64,000 nucleotides of DNA, taken from contig CP092876.1 of the NCBI GenBank assembly GCA_030710605.1, positions 88,453,774 to 88,517,773 on the forward strand. The letters run 5' to 3'. The notes under the pieces were generated by a model, which saw nothing but the letters and a program-made list of their open reading frames with translations, had not been told where the DNA came from and searched no databases. The position numbers were made by a program, and so were the translations under genes. How positions within the stretch are numbered: position 1 is the first letter of the stretch; each line of letters begins with the position of its first letter. The DNA comes from Cordylochernes scorpioides. Its lineage: Eukaryota; Arthropoda; Arachnida; Pseudoscorpiones; Chernetidae. This document shows, piece by piece, positions 20,265-31,011 of the stretch.

Positions 20265-21237
20265 TATTTGGGTATTTGAAGATCTCACAGTGTTATGTAA
20301 TTAAAGTAAGAAGGACGTAACCAATTTAACTTTACATATTATTTATCAATAATAGCAATTATACAAAACAAATCTTGGTGTATATGTCTGCATGAAAACA
20401 ACAAAAACAATACTCAAACATTATATATATACAAGTTCCTTTTCAAACTCAGTCTCATCTATAGCCATTGTTACTCTGTAATATATTCCAATACACAGGA
20501 GATATAAAGTTTGCATTCACTTTTCTTTATTTCGACTTAGAGCGCTATGTCCCCCAAGGGACAATTACACTTTAAAGATAAACAAAAATTTTGAAAGAAA
20601 AGAAAGAAAGATATTTTAAATATGTACAGAATTAGTATGCAAGTTAGTTAGATGAAAAGATAAAAAAAAATATCAACACAATTGATATATGTACAAAGTA
20701 GGTATGCAAATTTGGTTAAATGAAATCAAATTATAAAAAATATTGTGTGTATTTGAGAAAAGCAAATTTTCAGATTAAAAAAAAGTTTTAAGGAATATTT
20801 TAGAATGAAAATATGCTAGATATTAGAGAATTATTCGATTAGACCAATACTAAAAAGAGTTAATTTCTAAATAAAAGCGTTCCAATGGAATTTAGGAGTG
20901 TTTTTTATATAAAATTCAGAATAAATTTGCAAAATGAGTTCAATTTTTTTATTTGTTTTTTTTGTTGAAATTAGATCAAACGGGTTTGATACTTTTAGTC
21001 CATTGTTCATTCTATACTCTTGGAAGACGGGACAATTTAGCAGCAGATGAGTAGAAATTTTAATATTTTATATATATGATTGAATTTTACTTTTTTGTCA
21101 CTTGCAGAGAATCTGGGGGTAAACCCAGGTGTAACTATTAGCTTGATTGTCTTAATCAACTTTTCCTGTTTATAAAGTTAATATTGCCATTATATGTGAT
21201 TAGATTCAAAAATTATAATAATAATAATGCTTATTGC
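20265..21237. other. No identified gene
   Basis: This is AT-rich sequence with no convincing frame. The motif AGCGCTATGTCCCCCAAGGG near 20539 echoes one upstream of both receptor copies, which may indicate a shared repeat. Confidence 0.3.
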
Positions 21238-21640
21238 TGGTATTGTTGCTGTTATTCCTGTATGTACCCTACATTTCTACTCGGAGAATCTGTATAAGAC
21301 TAAAATGTCTTAATAAAGCTTTTTGTTGTTGTTGATTACTGGTATCATTACTGTTATTCCTGTATGTACCCTACATTTCTACTCGGAGAATCTGTATAAG
21401 ACTAAAATGTCTTAAAGCCTTTTGTTGTTGTTGATTACTGGTGCTATTACTGTTATTCCTACATGTACCCTACATTTCTACTCGGAGAATCTGTATAAGA
21501 CTGAAAGGTCTAAATAAAGCTTTTTGTTGTTGTTGATTACTGGTACTATTACTGTTATTCCTATATGTATCCTACATATCTACTCGGAGAATCTGTATAA
21601 GACTGAAATGTCTTAATAGAGCTTTTTGTTGTTCTATATA
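21238..21640 (+). repeat. Tandem LINE 3' tails
   Basis: Four units of roughly 110 bp each read from TATTCCTGTATGTACCCTAC through CTCGGAGAATCTGTATAAGA to TAATAAAGCTTTTTGTTG. The poly-A signal plus TTG tail is like the 3' end of the LINE at 39416-44170. Single copies of the same tail are at 30385-30480 (plus) and 36160-36265 (minus). Confidence 0.65.
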
Positions 21641-22304
21641 TAAGGTTTTCAAGACGTCGTCACGGTGAGAGGTAGGGCAGCTAAAGGTACAGAACGACAT
21701 GGGGCCAACAATAACGTCAGCTGCCAAATTGCACCGGAATATTTCAGCAGTTATTCCAGGCCATTTGAGAAGCCGCGCTACTCGCCATTGATTTCTCGTT
21801 ACTTCCTCTGCTAAGTCGTTGGTTACCTCATCTACCATTAATATTTATTTGGTACATTTTAATAAATGTCAATTATAGCTGCCTTTAATTTCTTGAGTTA
21901 TATAATCGCCTAGTGCAAATTCATTAAAAAGCGTGAAATCATAAGGTGAAAGGTTTCTTTCAAAGTTTTTTTAAAAATTATTTTGCCGAGAGCTGTCGAG
22001 CAATCTTCACGGGAGAAAAATTTAATTTCTCTGATCAAAATCGAATTAAAAAGACGAAGTTTTGTAAAGTGTGTCATAAATAAGAGGAGAAGATTCATGT
22101 TCCTATTATAGTGAAATACTTCATAAATTTGAAGTCAGATTTACAGAATCCTTTTCAGTCAATGTGATGCAATGTTTCTTCTCCTATTCCATTTTTTCAG
22201 TTAGCTAAAAACCTTGGAGTAACTTATTGACTTTGGTATTGAAATCCTTTTATATTTTGTTGCACCCATTGATGTTGAACATCCTTGTGTGTATCTATGC
22301 AACT
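21641..22304. other. Unassigned, one small minus-strand frame
   Basis: A less AT-rich block with an 88-codon minus frame (21838-21572) resembles nothing I recognise, and its end overlaps the LINE-tail repeat. I do not call it a gene. The remainder is AT-rich and empty. Confidence 0.2.
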
Positions 22305-22509
22305 TACATCCACGGACAAAAATTAAGGAAGTAAAAGCCTTTGATGTAGTCTGTTTTTGTTTTTGAAGGAGACAGAGACAATTTTGTTCACACTTGGTTA
22401 TCTCGTGTGTCTTCAATAAAGGTCACTGTAATATCTTTCAGAGTTACTGTCTGAATCCCGATATACATGCTAAAAGGTACAACTTCCTTAAGTTTTGTCC
22501 ATGAGTGTA
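22305..22509. mobile_element. Complete mariner-type MITE
   Basis: The ends are TACATCCACGGACAAAA and TTTTGTCCATGAGTGTA, inverted around a body of about 170 bp. The body contains the sequence (reverse complement of the satellite unit) that has been amplified in the arrays starting at 22833. TA at the ends fits a Tc1/mariner-type insertion. Confidence 0.7.
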
Positions 22510-22832
22510 TTTCAAAAATAGATTCGGGATAGAGTTCAGAGAAAATCTAAGGTGTAATAAAGGCAGAGTTCTAATCTATAATGAAATAGAAGATTGATTA
22601 AGCGGATTCACGGGAAGTAGAAAACCTTCTTCGAGAGTGGATTATCAGCCGGAGATTCGGACGAAAGAAAGAGTTGAGATTACATGTGAAGTGGGCGCCA
22701 AGTATCCAGCATGCTGTCCAGTGTAATGTCGCCATTATACTTGATCTCTGATAAACTCAGTGACAGTGTCGAATTACAGCGTGTTTCTCCGAGTTTCTAG
22801 TTGTTCGAGGATGTAATCAACCACAATAGACC
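22510..22832. other. No identified feature
   Basis: This is unique-looking sequence between the MITE and the satellite, with no credible frame. Confidence 0.25.
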
Positions 22833-24497
22833 TACACTCATGGACAAAACCTAAGAAAGTTGTACCTTTTAGCATGTATATCGGGATTCAGACAATAACT
22901 CTGAAAGATACACTCATGGACAAAACCTAAGAAAGTTGTACCTTTTAGCATGTATATCGGGATTCAGACAATAACTCTGAAAGATACACTCATGGACAAA
23001 ACCTAAGAAAGTTGTACCTTTTAGCATGTATATCGGGATTCAGACAATAACTCTGAAAGATACACTCATGGACAAAACCTAAGAAAGTTGTACCTTTTAG
23101 CATGTATATCAGGATTCAGACAATAACTCTGAAAGATACACTCATGGACAAAACCTAAGAAAGTTGTACTTTTAGCATGTATATCAGGATTCAGACAATA
23201 ACTCTGAAAGATACACTCATGGACAAAACCTAAGAAAGTTGTACCTTTTAGCATGTATATCAGGATTCAGACAATAACTCTGAAAGATACACTCATGGAC
23301 AAAACCTAAGAAAGTTGTACCTTTTAGCATGTATATCAGGATTCAGACAATAACTCTGAAAGATACACTCATGGACAAAACCTAAGAAAGTTGTACCTTT
23401 TAGCATGTATATCAGGATTCAGACAATAACTCTGAAAGATACACTCATGGACAAAACCTAAGAAAGTTGTACCTTTTAGCATGTATATCGGGATTCAGAC
23501 AATAACTCTGAAAGATACACTCATGGACAAAACCTAAGAAAGTTGTACCTTTTAGCATGTATATCGGGATTCAGACAATAACTCTGAAAGATACACTCAT
23601 GGACAAAACCTAAGAAAGTTGTACCTTTTAGCATGTATATCGGGATTCAGATAATAACTCTGAAAGATACACTCATGGACAAAACTTAAGGAAGTTGTAC
23701 CTTTTAGCATGTATATCAGGATTCAGACAATAACTCTGAAAGATACACTCATGGACAAAACCTAAGAAAGTTGTACCTTTTAGCATGTATATCAGGATTC
23801 AGACAATAACTCTGAAAGATACACTCATGGACAAAACCTAAGAAAGTTGTACCTTTTAGCATGTATATCAGGATTCAGACAATAACTCTGAAAGATACAC
23901 TCATGGACAAAACCTAAGAAAGTTGTACCTTTTAGCATGTATATCGGGATTCAGACAATAACTCTGAAAGATACACTCATGGACAAAACCTAAGAAAGTT
24001 GTACCTTTTAGCATGTATATCGGGATTCAGGCAATAACTCTGAAAGATACACTCATGGACAAAACTTAAGAAAGTTGTACCTTTTAGCATGTATATCGGG
24101 ATTCAGACAATAACTCTGAGAGATACACTCATGGACAAAACTTAAGGAAGTTGTACCTTTTAGCATGTATATAGGGATTCAGACAATAACTGAAAGATAC
24201 ACTCATGGACAAAAATTAAGGAAGTTGTATCTTTTTAGCATGTATATCGGGATTCAAACAATAACTCTGAAAGATACACTCATGGACAAAACTTATGGAA
24301 GGTGTACCTTTAAGCATGTACACCAGGATTCAGACAATAACTGAAAGATACACTCATGGACAAAACTTAAGGAAGTTGTATCTTTTTAGCATGTATATCG
24401 GGATTCAGACAATAACTGAAAGATACACTCATGGACAAAACTTAAGGAAGTTTAACCTTTTTAGCATGTATATCGGGATTCAGACAATGACTCTGAA
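22833..24497 (+). repeat. 76-bp satellite array, about 22 units
   Basis: The unit begins TACACTCATGGACAAAACCT and runs through AGTTGTACCTTTTAGCATGT and ATTCAGACAATAACTCTGAA. Units are nearly identical in the middle and more diverged with small deletions at the right end (24180-24497), as expected for unequal exchange. The unit starts with the terminal repeat of the MITE family. Frames read inside the array are repeat artefacts. Confidence 0.9.
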
Positions 24498-24645
24498 TAA
24501 TATTTGATACTCAGTGATATTTATTGAAGGCACACGAGATAATCAAATGTGGAAAAAATTGTCTCTGTCTTCTTAAAAAATAAAAATACATACAACTACC
24601 GACATCAAATACTTTCCACTTTCTCTAGTTTTTGTTCATGAGTAT
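24498..24645 (+). mobile_element. Right half of the MITE bounding the satellite
   Basis: After the last satellite unit come the MITE body (GAGATAATCAAATGTGG, TGTCTCTGTCTTC) and its right terminal repeat, TTTTTGTTCATGAGTATATA. The array is therefore an expansion inside one MITE copy. Confidence 0.65.
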
Positions 24646-24972
24646 ATATAATTAATGCTGAATTTAAAAATAATCAAAATAATTACAAAAGGTGAATAAA
24701 TTCAAATTCTAGATTTATTGAATCAAATCTGAATTAAGAAAATTTAGATTTTTGCTTCTGAAGTTGGTAGGTGTTGGGGAGGTTTATCCTGCCAAGCTGG
24801 CCAGAGCAGCTGCAGTTAGAGGGGCGTCTAGGCTCTCGGAGGTGGGGGATTCAACCTGGGCACTGCACATAGGGTTAGCTTGTTATGGCTTAGGGGACAT
24901 ATAGGACTTTGGCTGTCAGTTCTGTACATTATCGTGCAATTATTCGTTATTTATTACTAGAAACCAAAATGA
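24646..24972. other. Unassigned stretch with a GC-rich block
   Basis: 24765-24905 is richer in GC than its flanks and has an open plus frame of about 45 codons, reading through GEVYPAKLARAAAVRGASRL before a stop. It could be an old coding fragment. I do not recognise it and make no call. Confidence 0.2.
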
Positions 24973-25245
24973 ACGTCAAAACTAGACGCCATCTATTGAC
25001 CGTCGCCTCAAACTAGCAACCTCAGGTCGGTGACAAAGCCACAACACCAGCTTAGGTAAACTGAGAAGCGCCCACTTAGAGACAGTGATTTCGGGCTAAT
25101 GGCCCTCATTAGCCCCGTTAGTCCAAAACTAAGGTCTCTAGTTGGACGCTTCTGAGTTTGTCAAAGCTGGTGTTGTGGCTTTGTCACCGACCCGAGACCG
25201 CTAGTTTGAGGCGACGGTCAATAAATGGAGTCTAGTTTTGACGTT
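24973..25245. mobile_element. Foldback element with hammerhead-like core
   Basis: Arms of about 110 bp (AACGTCAAAACTAGACGCC... and its complement ending TAGTTTTGACGTT) enclose a centre. On the minus strand the centre reads CTAATGAGGGCCATTAGCCC then GAAAT. This is a hammerhead core and stem II with G5 changed to A, so probably inactive. Such sequences occur in PLE terminal repeats. Confidence 0.6.
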
Positions 25246-25275
25246 TTTCAGGGCCGATTTTCAGGTAGGATTTTG

Positions 25276-25745
25276 AAATATCTAAATAATTTATATAAAG
25301 CAATAACGCGCCATCTATATATAACAAATGAAAACATCAAGACGCGATTGTTTCTTTCACACATGAATCAAACTTCTACTGTCATTACTGTCCTTCGCGT
25401 CTTAATGTTTTCATTTGCTATCTATAGATGGCGCGTTATTGTTTTGTATAATTTATGTCTAACTGTCCTTATTGTTTGTAATAGTGCATTGTTCGATGCA
25501 AATATTTGTATGTAATTCTACTGTTCTAAAAGCTTATGTCCATACTTTACTTAAATACCATTTCTAAGATTCCACCCTTCAGTGTAGCATATATAAGCAG
25601 AATGATCCAATACAGTATTAGAGCTCTAAGAAGCGGTCTGTAGATTAAATAGATGAAACCGCTGGGAGGGTTCACCACTGATGAGCCAAGCTCCCCCAAT
25701 ATTTTTTCATCGCAGTAAGAATAGTAGAAATTTGATTTGTGTGTG
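25276..25745. repeat. Foldback repeat with palindromic-MITE half
   Basis: 25296-25350 and 25398-25455 are inverted copies around AACGCGCCATCTAT. The following module (25555-25740) starts at TTCTAAGATTCCACCCTTCA, has a TATATAAGC box and ends in a half copy of the 793-944 palindrome. The same module recurs at 27320-27655, and its ATAGATGGCGCGTTATTG part recurs near 12105. Confidence 0.5.
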
Positions 25746-25946
25746 AAAGAAACATTGGTGTCTTAATGTTTTCATTGCCAAAATAATTTCTATCTAATCG
25801 TTGGTATTCGTCCTAACTACAACAAAATTACCTGGTAGACAGAGGAGCTTCTTCGCCGCTGTTAGCTTGAACACCTGGGCAAGTAACAGAGGGGGTTGGA
25901 ATAAGCTACAGATTGTTTAGCAACTTCAGCAAAGAATAGAGGTAAA

Positions 25947-26622
25947 CATGGACAACACATAAGGCAGTTGTACCTTTTAGCATGTATATCGGGATTCAGA
26001 CAATAACTCTGAAAGATACACTCTTGGACAACACTTAAGGAAGTTGTACCTTTTAGCATGTATATCGAGATTCAGACAATAACTCTGAAAGATACACTCT
26101 TGGACAACACTTAAGGAAGTTGTACCTTTTAGCATTTATATCGGGATTCAGACAATAACTCTGAAAGATACACTCATGGACAAAACTTAAGGAAGTTGTA
26201 CCTTTCAGCATGTATATCGGGATTCAGACAATAACTCTGAAAGATACACTCGTGGACAAAACTTAAGGAAGTTGTACCTTTTACCATGTATATCGGGATT
26301 CAGACAATAACTCTTAAAGATACACTCATGGACAAAACTTAAGGAAGTTGTACCTTTTACCATGTATATCGGGATTCATACAATAACTCTGAAAGATACA
26401 CTCATGGACAAAACTTAAGGAAGTTGTAGCTTTTAACATGTATATCGGGATTCAGACAATAACTCTGAAAGATACACTAATGGACAGAACTTAAGGAAGT
26501 TGTACCTTTTAGCATGTATATCGGGATTCAGACAATAACTCTGAAAGATACACTAATGGAAAGAACTTAAGGAAGTTGTACCTTTTAGCATGTATATCAG
26601 GATTCATACAATAACTCTGAAA
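25947..26622 (+). repeat. 76-bp satellite array 2, about 9 units
   Basis: The same unit as in array 1 appears, but with more substitutions between units (for example CACTCTTGGACAACAC and CACTAATGGACAGAAC). The matching MITE right half follows at about 26770-26885 and 27195-27226, interrupted by a foldback insert. Confidence 0.85.
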
Positions 26623-26924
26623 TATATTACAGTGACATTAGAAGAGAAATCTGCTATAAAGTATAAAATAAGATTATAAACAATAGCAAAATGCGTTTCT
26701 TAATAAAGATCCGAAAACTTGAACTTTGCACAAATAAAGAAACGTATTTCTACTGTTTGTTTTCCTATTTTATATTACAGTAATCTTTATTGAAGACACA
26801 TGAGATAACCAAGTGTGAACAAAATTAACGCTGTCTGTTTAAAAAAAAAAAAAAACAGACGACTGGCCACATTAACATATGAAACCTTTTGAAAATAGAA
26901 CAATCTATAAATAAATCTTTAATT

Positions 26925-27190
26925 AAAAAGGCCTATATTGGATCAAAATATCATTTATTTTACCAATATTTCAGTTGGCTGAACGCCAACCTTTTTCAAG
27001 GTATTATAAGATATTAAAGTGTGTCAACAACAAACTCAGATGATTTAATTCTATTGACGTTAAGTGGCGCTGAGTTTGTTGTTGACACACAATAAATATG
27101 TTATAACACCTTGATAAAGGTTGGCGTTCAGCCAACTGAAATATTGCTAAAATAAATTATTTTTTATCCAATATATGCCTTTTTAATTAA
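26925..27190. mobile_element. Foldback insert in the second expanded MITE
   Basis: The arms read ATATTTCAGTTGGCTGAACG at the left and CGTTCAGCCAACTGAAATAT at the right. A GGTTGGCGTTCAGCCAAC hairpin is preceded by TTGATAA and followed by TGAAA. This resembles a decayed PLE hammerhead with two core changes. It splits the MITE right half. Confidence 0.5.
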
Positions 27191-27299
27191 ATATGAAACT
27201 ATATTAAGTTTTTGTCCATGAGTGTATATACCGTGCATATGAAGTAAAGATAAATGTAAGGCCCCGCCATCTATCTGTAATAAATAAAACCTCTGAGAA

Positions 27300-27660
27300 T
27301 GTTTATTTTACATGATGAATGACAATGAAGGGTGGAATCTTAGAAATGTATTCAAGCAAATTATAGACATGATCAATATACGCCTAACTGGTTTGTCCTT
27401 ATTGTTTGCTGGTTGCAAATATTTATATGTAATTCTACTGTAAGCTTATTTCCATAGTTTGCTTGAATACCATTTCTAAGATTCCACCCTTCAGTGCAGC
27501 ATATATAAGCAGAATGATCCAATACAGTATTAGAGCTCTAAGAAGCGGTCTTGTAGATTAAATTGGCGAAATTACTGGGAGGGTTCACTACTGATGATCC
27601 AAGCCCTCCCAATATTTTTTCATCACAGAAAGGATAGTAGAAGTTTGTTTTATGTTTATA
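27300..27660. repeat. Dispersed module with TATA box and MITE half
   Basis: GGTGGAATCTTAGAAATG at 27331 is inverted at about 27475-27490. The right part repeats 25555-25740 almost word for word (GCATATATAAGCAGAATGAT, then GGGAGGGTTCACTACTGATG). It belongs to the same family as 25276-25745. Confidence 0.5.
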
Positions 27661-27699
27661 AAAAACATTCGTGCTTTAATGACTTTATTTCTGATGTTC

Positions 27700-28490
27700 A
27701 ATTATTGTAGCGTGTGAAATTTACCGTTGGGTAATAAATTAAGCTTTATGTGCATCTTTTTGTCAGCAAGTTAAATATTTCAGACGCACATACGCAATAG
27801 GAAATATACTTTCAACATTTCTGCATCTCTAAACTAACTAAATTGATATTCAATTATTGTAGCGTGTGAGAGTCATCTTTTGATAATAAATTAAACTTTA
27901 TGTTGATCTGTTTATCAGCAAGTTAAAAGATGAGTATTTTAATCACCTAATAGGTAAAACTTTTAACATTTAATCATCTCTGAACTAACTTAACTGATTA
28001 TTGTAGCGCGTAGAAGTAACCTCTTGGTAATAAATTAATCTCTATGTTCATCTATTTTCAGCAAGTAAAAAGATAAGTAACTTATAATACATTATAAATG
28101 ACTGCGGCGTATGTTTATAAAGCAACACTTAAAGCCTCCCCGCATAAGTTTCTTTTTTGTGAAGAATCAATATTAATTTCAAAGAGAAATATGTACTATT
28201 TCTAACTTTTTGGATGACGTATGAAAATGTTGAATATATGAAGAGTAATGGTCTATATATGATTGGATGACGTATGAAAGGGTAAAAATATGAAGAGTAA
28301 TGGCGAAAGGAAAAATAAAAGTGTCCAGGGGCGGGAATCGAACCCACAATTGATTCTTCACAAAAAAGAAACTTATGCGGGGAGGCTTTAAGTGTTGCTT
28401 TATAAACATACGCCGCAGTCATTTAAAAAGATAAGTATTCGAAATACTTAAAGACTTTAAAACATTTAAGCATCTCTGTAAATAAATTAC
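27700..28490. repeat. Three tandem units of about 145 bp
   Basis: Units start near 27708, 27855 and 28000 with ATTATTGTAGCG and share a TAATAAATTAA core and a CAGCAAGTTAAA segment. The third unit is split by the SINE-like insert at 28079-28423. Confidence 0.6.
28079..28423 (-). mobile_element. SINE-like element with inverted terminal head (family B)
   Basis: A 13-bp duplication, TAAAAAGATAAGT, flanks it (28066-28078 and 28424-28436). Read on the minus strand, a head starting ATGACTGCGGCG is followed by GTGGGTTCGATTCCCGCCCC, a tRNA T-arm or B-box. The head sequence is then repeated inverted at the other end (arms of about 75 bp). A diverged relative with the same plan is at 49252-49511. Confidence 0.65.
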
Positions 28491-28527
28491 TACATAAAAT
28501 CATTATTATAGAGTTTGGAATACTCAC

Positions 28528-28594
28528 CTTCAGCATTAGAGGCCAAGATGATGGCAGAAGAGAAGAAAAGAAACAGGAAAAAGAGTTTGCTCAT
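28528..28594 (-). CDS. Possible first coding exon of a secreted protein
   Basis: From ATG at 28594 (minus), 22 codons encode MSKLFFLFLFF followed by SSAIILASNAE, a classic signal peptide. The exon then meets a strong donor, AAG then GTGAGT (28527-28522), in phase 1. A minus-strand TATATAAA lies at 28802-28795. A signal-peptide exon ending in a phase 1 intron is common in small secreted peptide genes. I could not find the next exon, so the product is unknown. Confidence 0.4.
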
Positions 28595-28794
28595 CTTAAA
28601 CACAAAGTGTATTATAGAATTAAAAATAGGAATGCATACACACGATATATATTTATATATATAGTAAATACCGATGACTTTTAATAGAATCAATGATAAC
28701 CAAACGGCAAAAAAGCATAAACAGATGCATAGAAATATCAGAAACATACGAAACAATATTGACAAATTCTACCCCATAGATATAGGCAGTCTTC

Positions 28795-28802
28795 TTTATA
28801 TA
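28795..28802 (-). promoter_or_regulatory. Candidate TATA box for the signal-peptide exon
   Basis: TATATAAA on the minus strand lies about 200 bp upstream of the ATG at 28594. It has no independent support. Confidence 0.25.
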
Positions 28803-29049
28803 CCACAATAGTTCACGAATTTATTGGGTTTAATTTGAGATCTCGAGATATCATTCGACCAGCAGCACGTATCCTCAACCATGCACGTTTTTTTTTTTAA
28901 ATTGTTTATAACACACAAAAAATGTAATATATATTTTCTCCCCCTTTCAATATCATTAATATTTAAAATATTTAAAAATTAATTTGTATATATAAAAATA
29001 GTATTTATATCATTAATTTATTATCGTGATAGTCCTGTTGAAGGACTGA

Positions 29050-29829
29050 CGAAAGCTCAACTTTTTTTGGCTAAGAAGCAGCGATATATTTAATGAAAAG
29101 GGCATACTACCTGAGTTACCAACAGATAGAAATATCCACTCAGTGCGTGCCAAATATCCACCTGCAATGCGTCGCGATACACCGAAGTTCACTCAGAAGC
29201 CAATACTTCCTGAGTTGACAAAAGTCCAAAATCCCCGTTCTATATTTACCAAGTGTGCGACTACTATGGCTAAAACCAAACCAACGTTCGATCAGAAGAT
29301 CAAGCTGCCTGAGTTGCCGATCAACCAAACCCCCAACCGATATTCTGCATTTGCCAATTTACCGTCTACAGTGCCGTACCAGGGACAGTATCTCGACGAG
29401 AATATCAAACTGCCTCAATTGGTTACCAAGGAGGACGAGCCTTCTCTTGAGCCTCGAGATTTATATGAAATTCTGAGCGAATTTTCTGACTTATGACGAC
29501 AAGTTACCATCAGCTGGGAGGAACTCAGCATATTCCGAAAAGGGATTATTTATCGAAGGGCGCGTATCTATTCAATAAAGGAGATCGCGAGATACCGAGA
29601 GAAGATAATCACCCTCGTTTAACGACCAAATATACCCCGGAACCTTCAACGGATCTAAAACTACCGCAGATTCCAAGTAAAGTGTTTCGGCGATCCGGGA
29701 AATGCCCATTTGTTCAGCAAGGAAGAGTTGCTAATAAAATTTCCGGGGTTTCTGAGATTCCAAAAAGAAAACAAAGCTCATCCTTGCTCAGAAATGAGAT
29801 GTATGAGAGAAACTCTCTCATGAACCAGA
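29050..29829 (+). CDS. Repetitive LPEL-motif frame, unknown (partial or broken)
   Basis: The frame is open from 29050 to 29496 with no early ATG. It has four units of about 34 residues, each starting like FTQKPILPEL, FDQKIKLPEL or LDENIKLPQL. An overlapping frame from 29493 continues to the Helitron at 29838 with weaker units (LKLPQIP, REIP, SEIPKRK), so a frameshift or splice near 29490 separates them. A polypyrimidine stretch and AAG near 29060-29075 could be an acceptor. I recognise no family. Confidence 0.35.
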
Positions 29830-29837
29830 TTATGTGG

Positions 29838-30166
29838 CGTATAGCCTATGTGCTTTATCTGTCTATGTACTGTTGGCTTCCGTAGGCGTCTCTTACTGGG
29901 AAAAAGAAAGAGAGGATTCCATTTGGTTATTAACTATTATATGCATTTATTTAAGGAGCGACCCGCTCCAACACAATAGTTACAAAAACGAAAAGGCGAG
30001 TGGGGGGGGGGGGCATGATGGGGGGGGGGGGGCCGGGGGCATGATGGGGGGGGGGGGCAAAGATGGCGTGATCGTAGCCAACCAATAGGAGGGCGCCATT
30101 CCAAAAAAAAAAGCAAACGGTGACAGAGACGACTGATGAAGAATGACGCTCGTAACTGTATATAGA
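29838..30166 (-). mobile_element. Helitron, 3'-truncated third copy
   Basis: It shares the body and the 5' end of the elements at 6960 and 13064 and lacks the CTAG hairpin end. G-runs at 30002-30055 are expanded. The right junction reads TATATAGA then ATTTC. Confidence 0.6.
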
Positions 30167-30384
30167 ATTTCTTAGTGGATAACCTTTCTTTGTTTTTTAA
30201 AAAGATATGTTTACAATTGATTGTGAATAGCTTTTGCTTTTTTATCTTCCTTTGCGATGAATCCGTGGTAAATCCATGTATAATAAATTTCCTTTTCTCC
30301 AAATTTACCCAGACTAATCTATATATTAGCTTGTCTTTATATAATTTTGACTGTATATAAATATCATATTACCATTAAAGTACT

Positions 30385-30480
30385 ATTACTTTTTTTGCAT
30401 GTATCCTACATTTCTGCCTGGAGAATCTGTATAAGATTAAAATGTCTTAATAAAGTTTTTTGTTGTTTGTTGTTGTATAA
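30385..30480 (+). mobile_element. LINE 3' tail
   Basis: This is a single copy of the GGAGAATCTGTATAAGATTA...AATAAAG unit with a TTG-type tail, as in the array at 21238. Confidence 0.5.
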
Positions 30481-30509
30481 AGGTTAACAGACCCACCATG
30501 CAAATTCTA

Positions 30510-30704
30510 TACTTATGGATAAACTTAAGGAAGTGGAAAGTCTGATGTTACCTTTTTTTTAATAAAAGGAGACAGAGGCTGTTCAAACTTGGTTATCTCG
30601 TGTATCTTCAATACAGGTCACTGTAATATCTTTCAGAGTTATTGTCTGAATCCCGATATACATGTTAAAAAGTACAACTTCCTTAAGTTTTATCCATGAA
30701 TGTA
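30510..30704. mobile_element. mariner-type MITE copy
   Basis: The ends are TACTTATGGATAAACTTAAGG and CTTAAGTTTTATCCATGAATGTA variants, with the same body as 22305-22509. Confidence 0.6.
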
Positions 30705-30814
30705 TTTCACACATGATAGACAATAAACATATTTATATAATTAATTGATGAGGCACAATTTGGATTGTAGATTATAAACACAAGGTAATAAGACCAAATC
30801 CAAATAAATAAATA

Positions 30815-30865
30815 GTGTGTGACGTTTCGGTAACAGCGTTGTTACCATCTTCAGACAAAAGTACT
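30815..30865 (-). ncRNA. Hammerhead motif of the PLE left terminal repeat
   Basis: On the minus strand CTGAAGA (30854-30848) fits CTGANGA. Stem II is GGTAAC with GTTACC around AACGCT, and GAAACGTC gives the short stem III and a C at the cleavage position. Stem I is weak, with about three pairs. Confidence 0.6.
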
Positions 30866-31011
30866 GAATGAGAGAATTTTACCACAGCATGCTTTTAAAT
30901 AGTTCCTGTTATCAAGTGTGTAAACAAGATAACAGATAAGAAGATATTTATCTGATAAACAGATGGGATAAACACCTGTTGATTAATATTCTTAGAATTA
31001 AAAGTTTTTTT

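Noticed and set aside
23066..23254. Repetitive open frames in the satellite
   Set aside because: They arise because the 76-bp unit is by chance open in some frames; they vary with unit indels.
22833..24497. CRISPR-like array
   Set aside because: The 76-bp units are contiguous with no unique spacers, and the context is a eukaryotic transposon.
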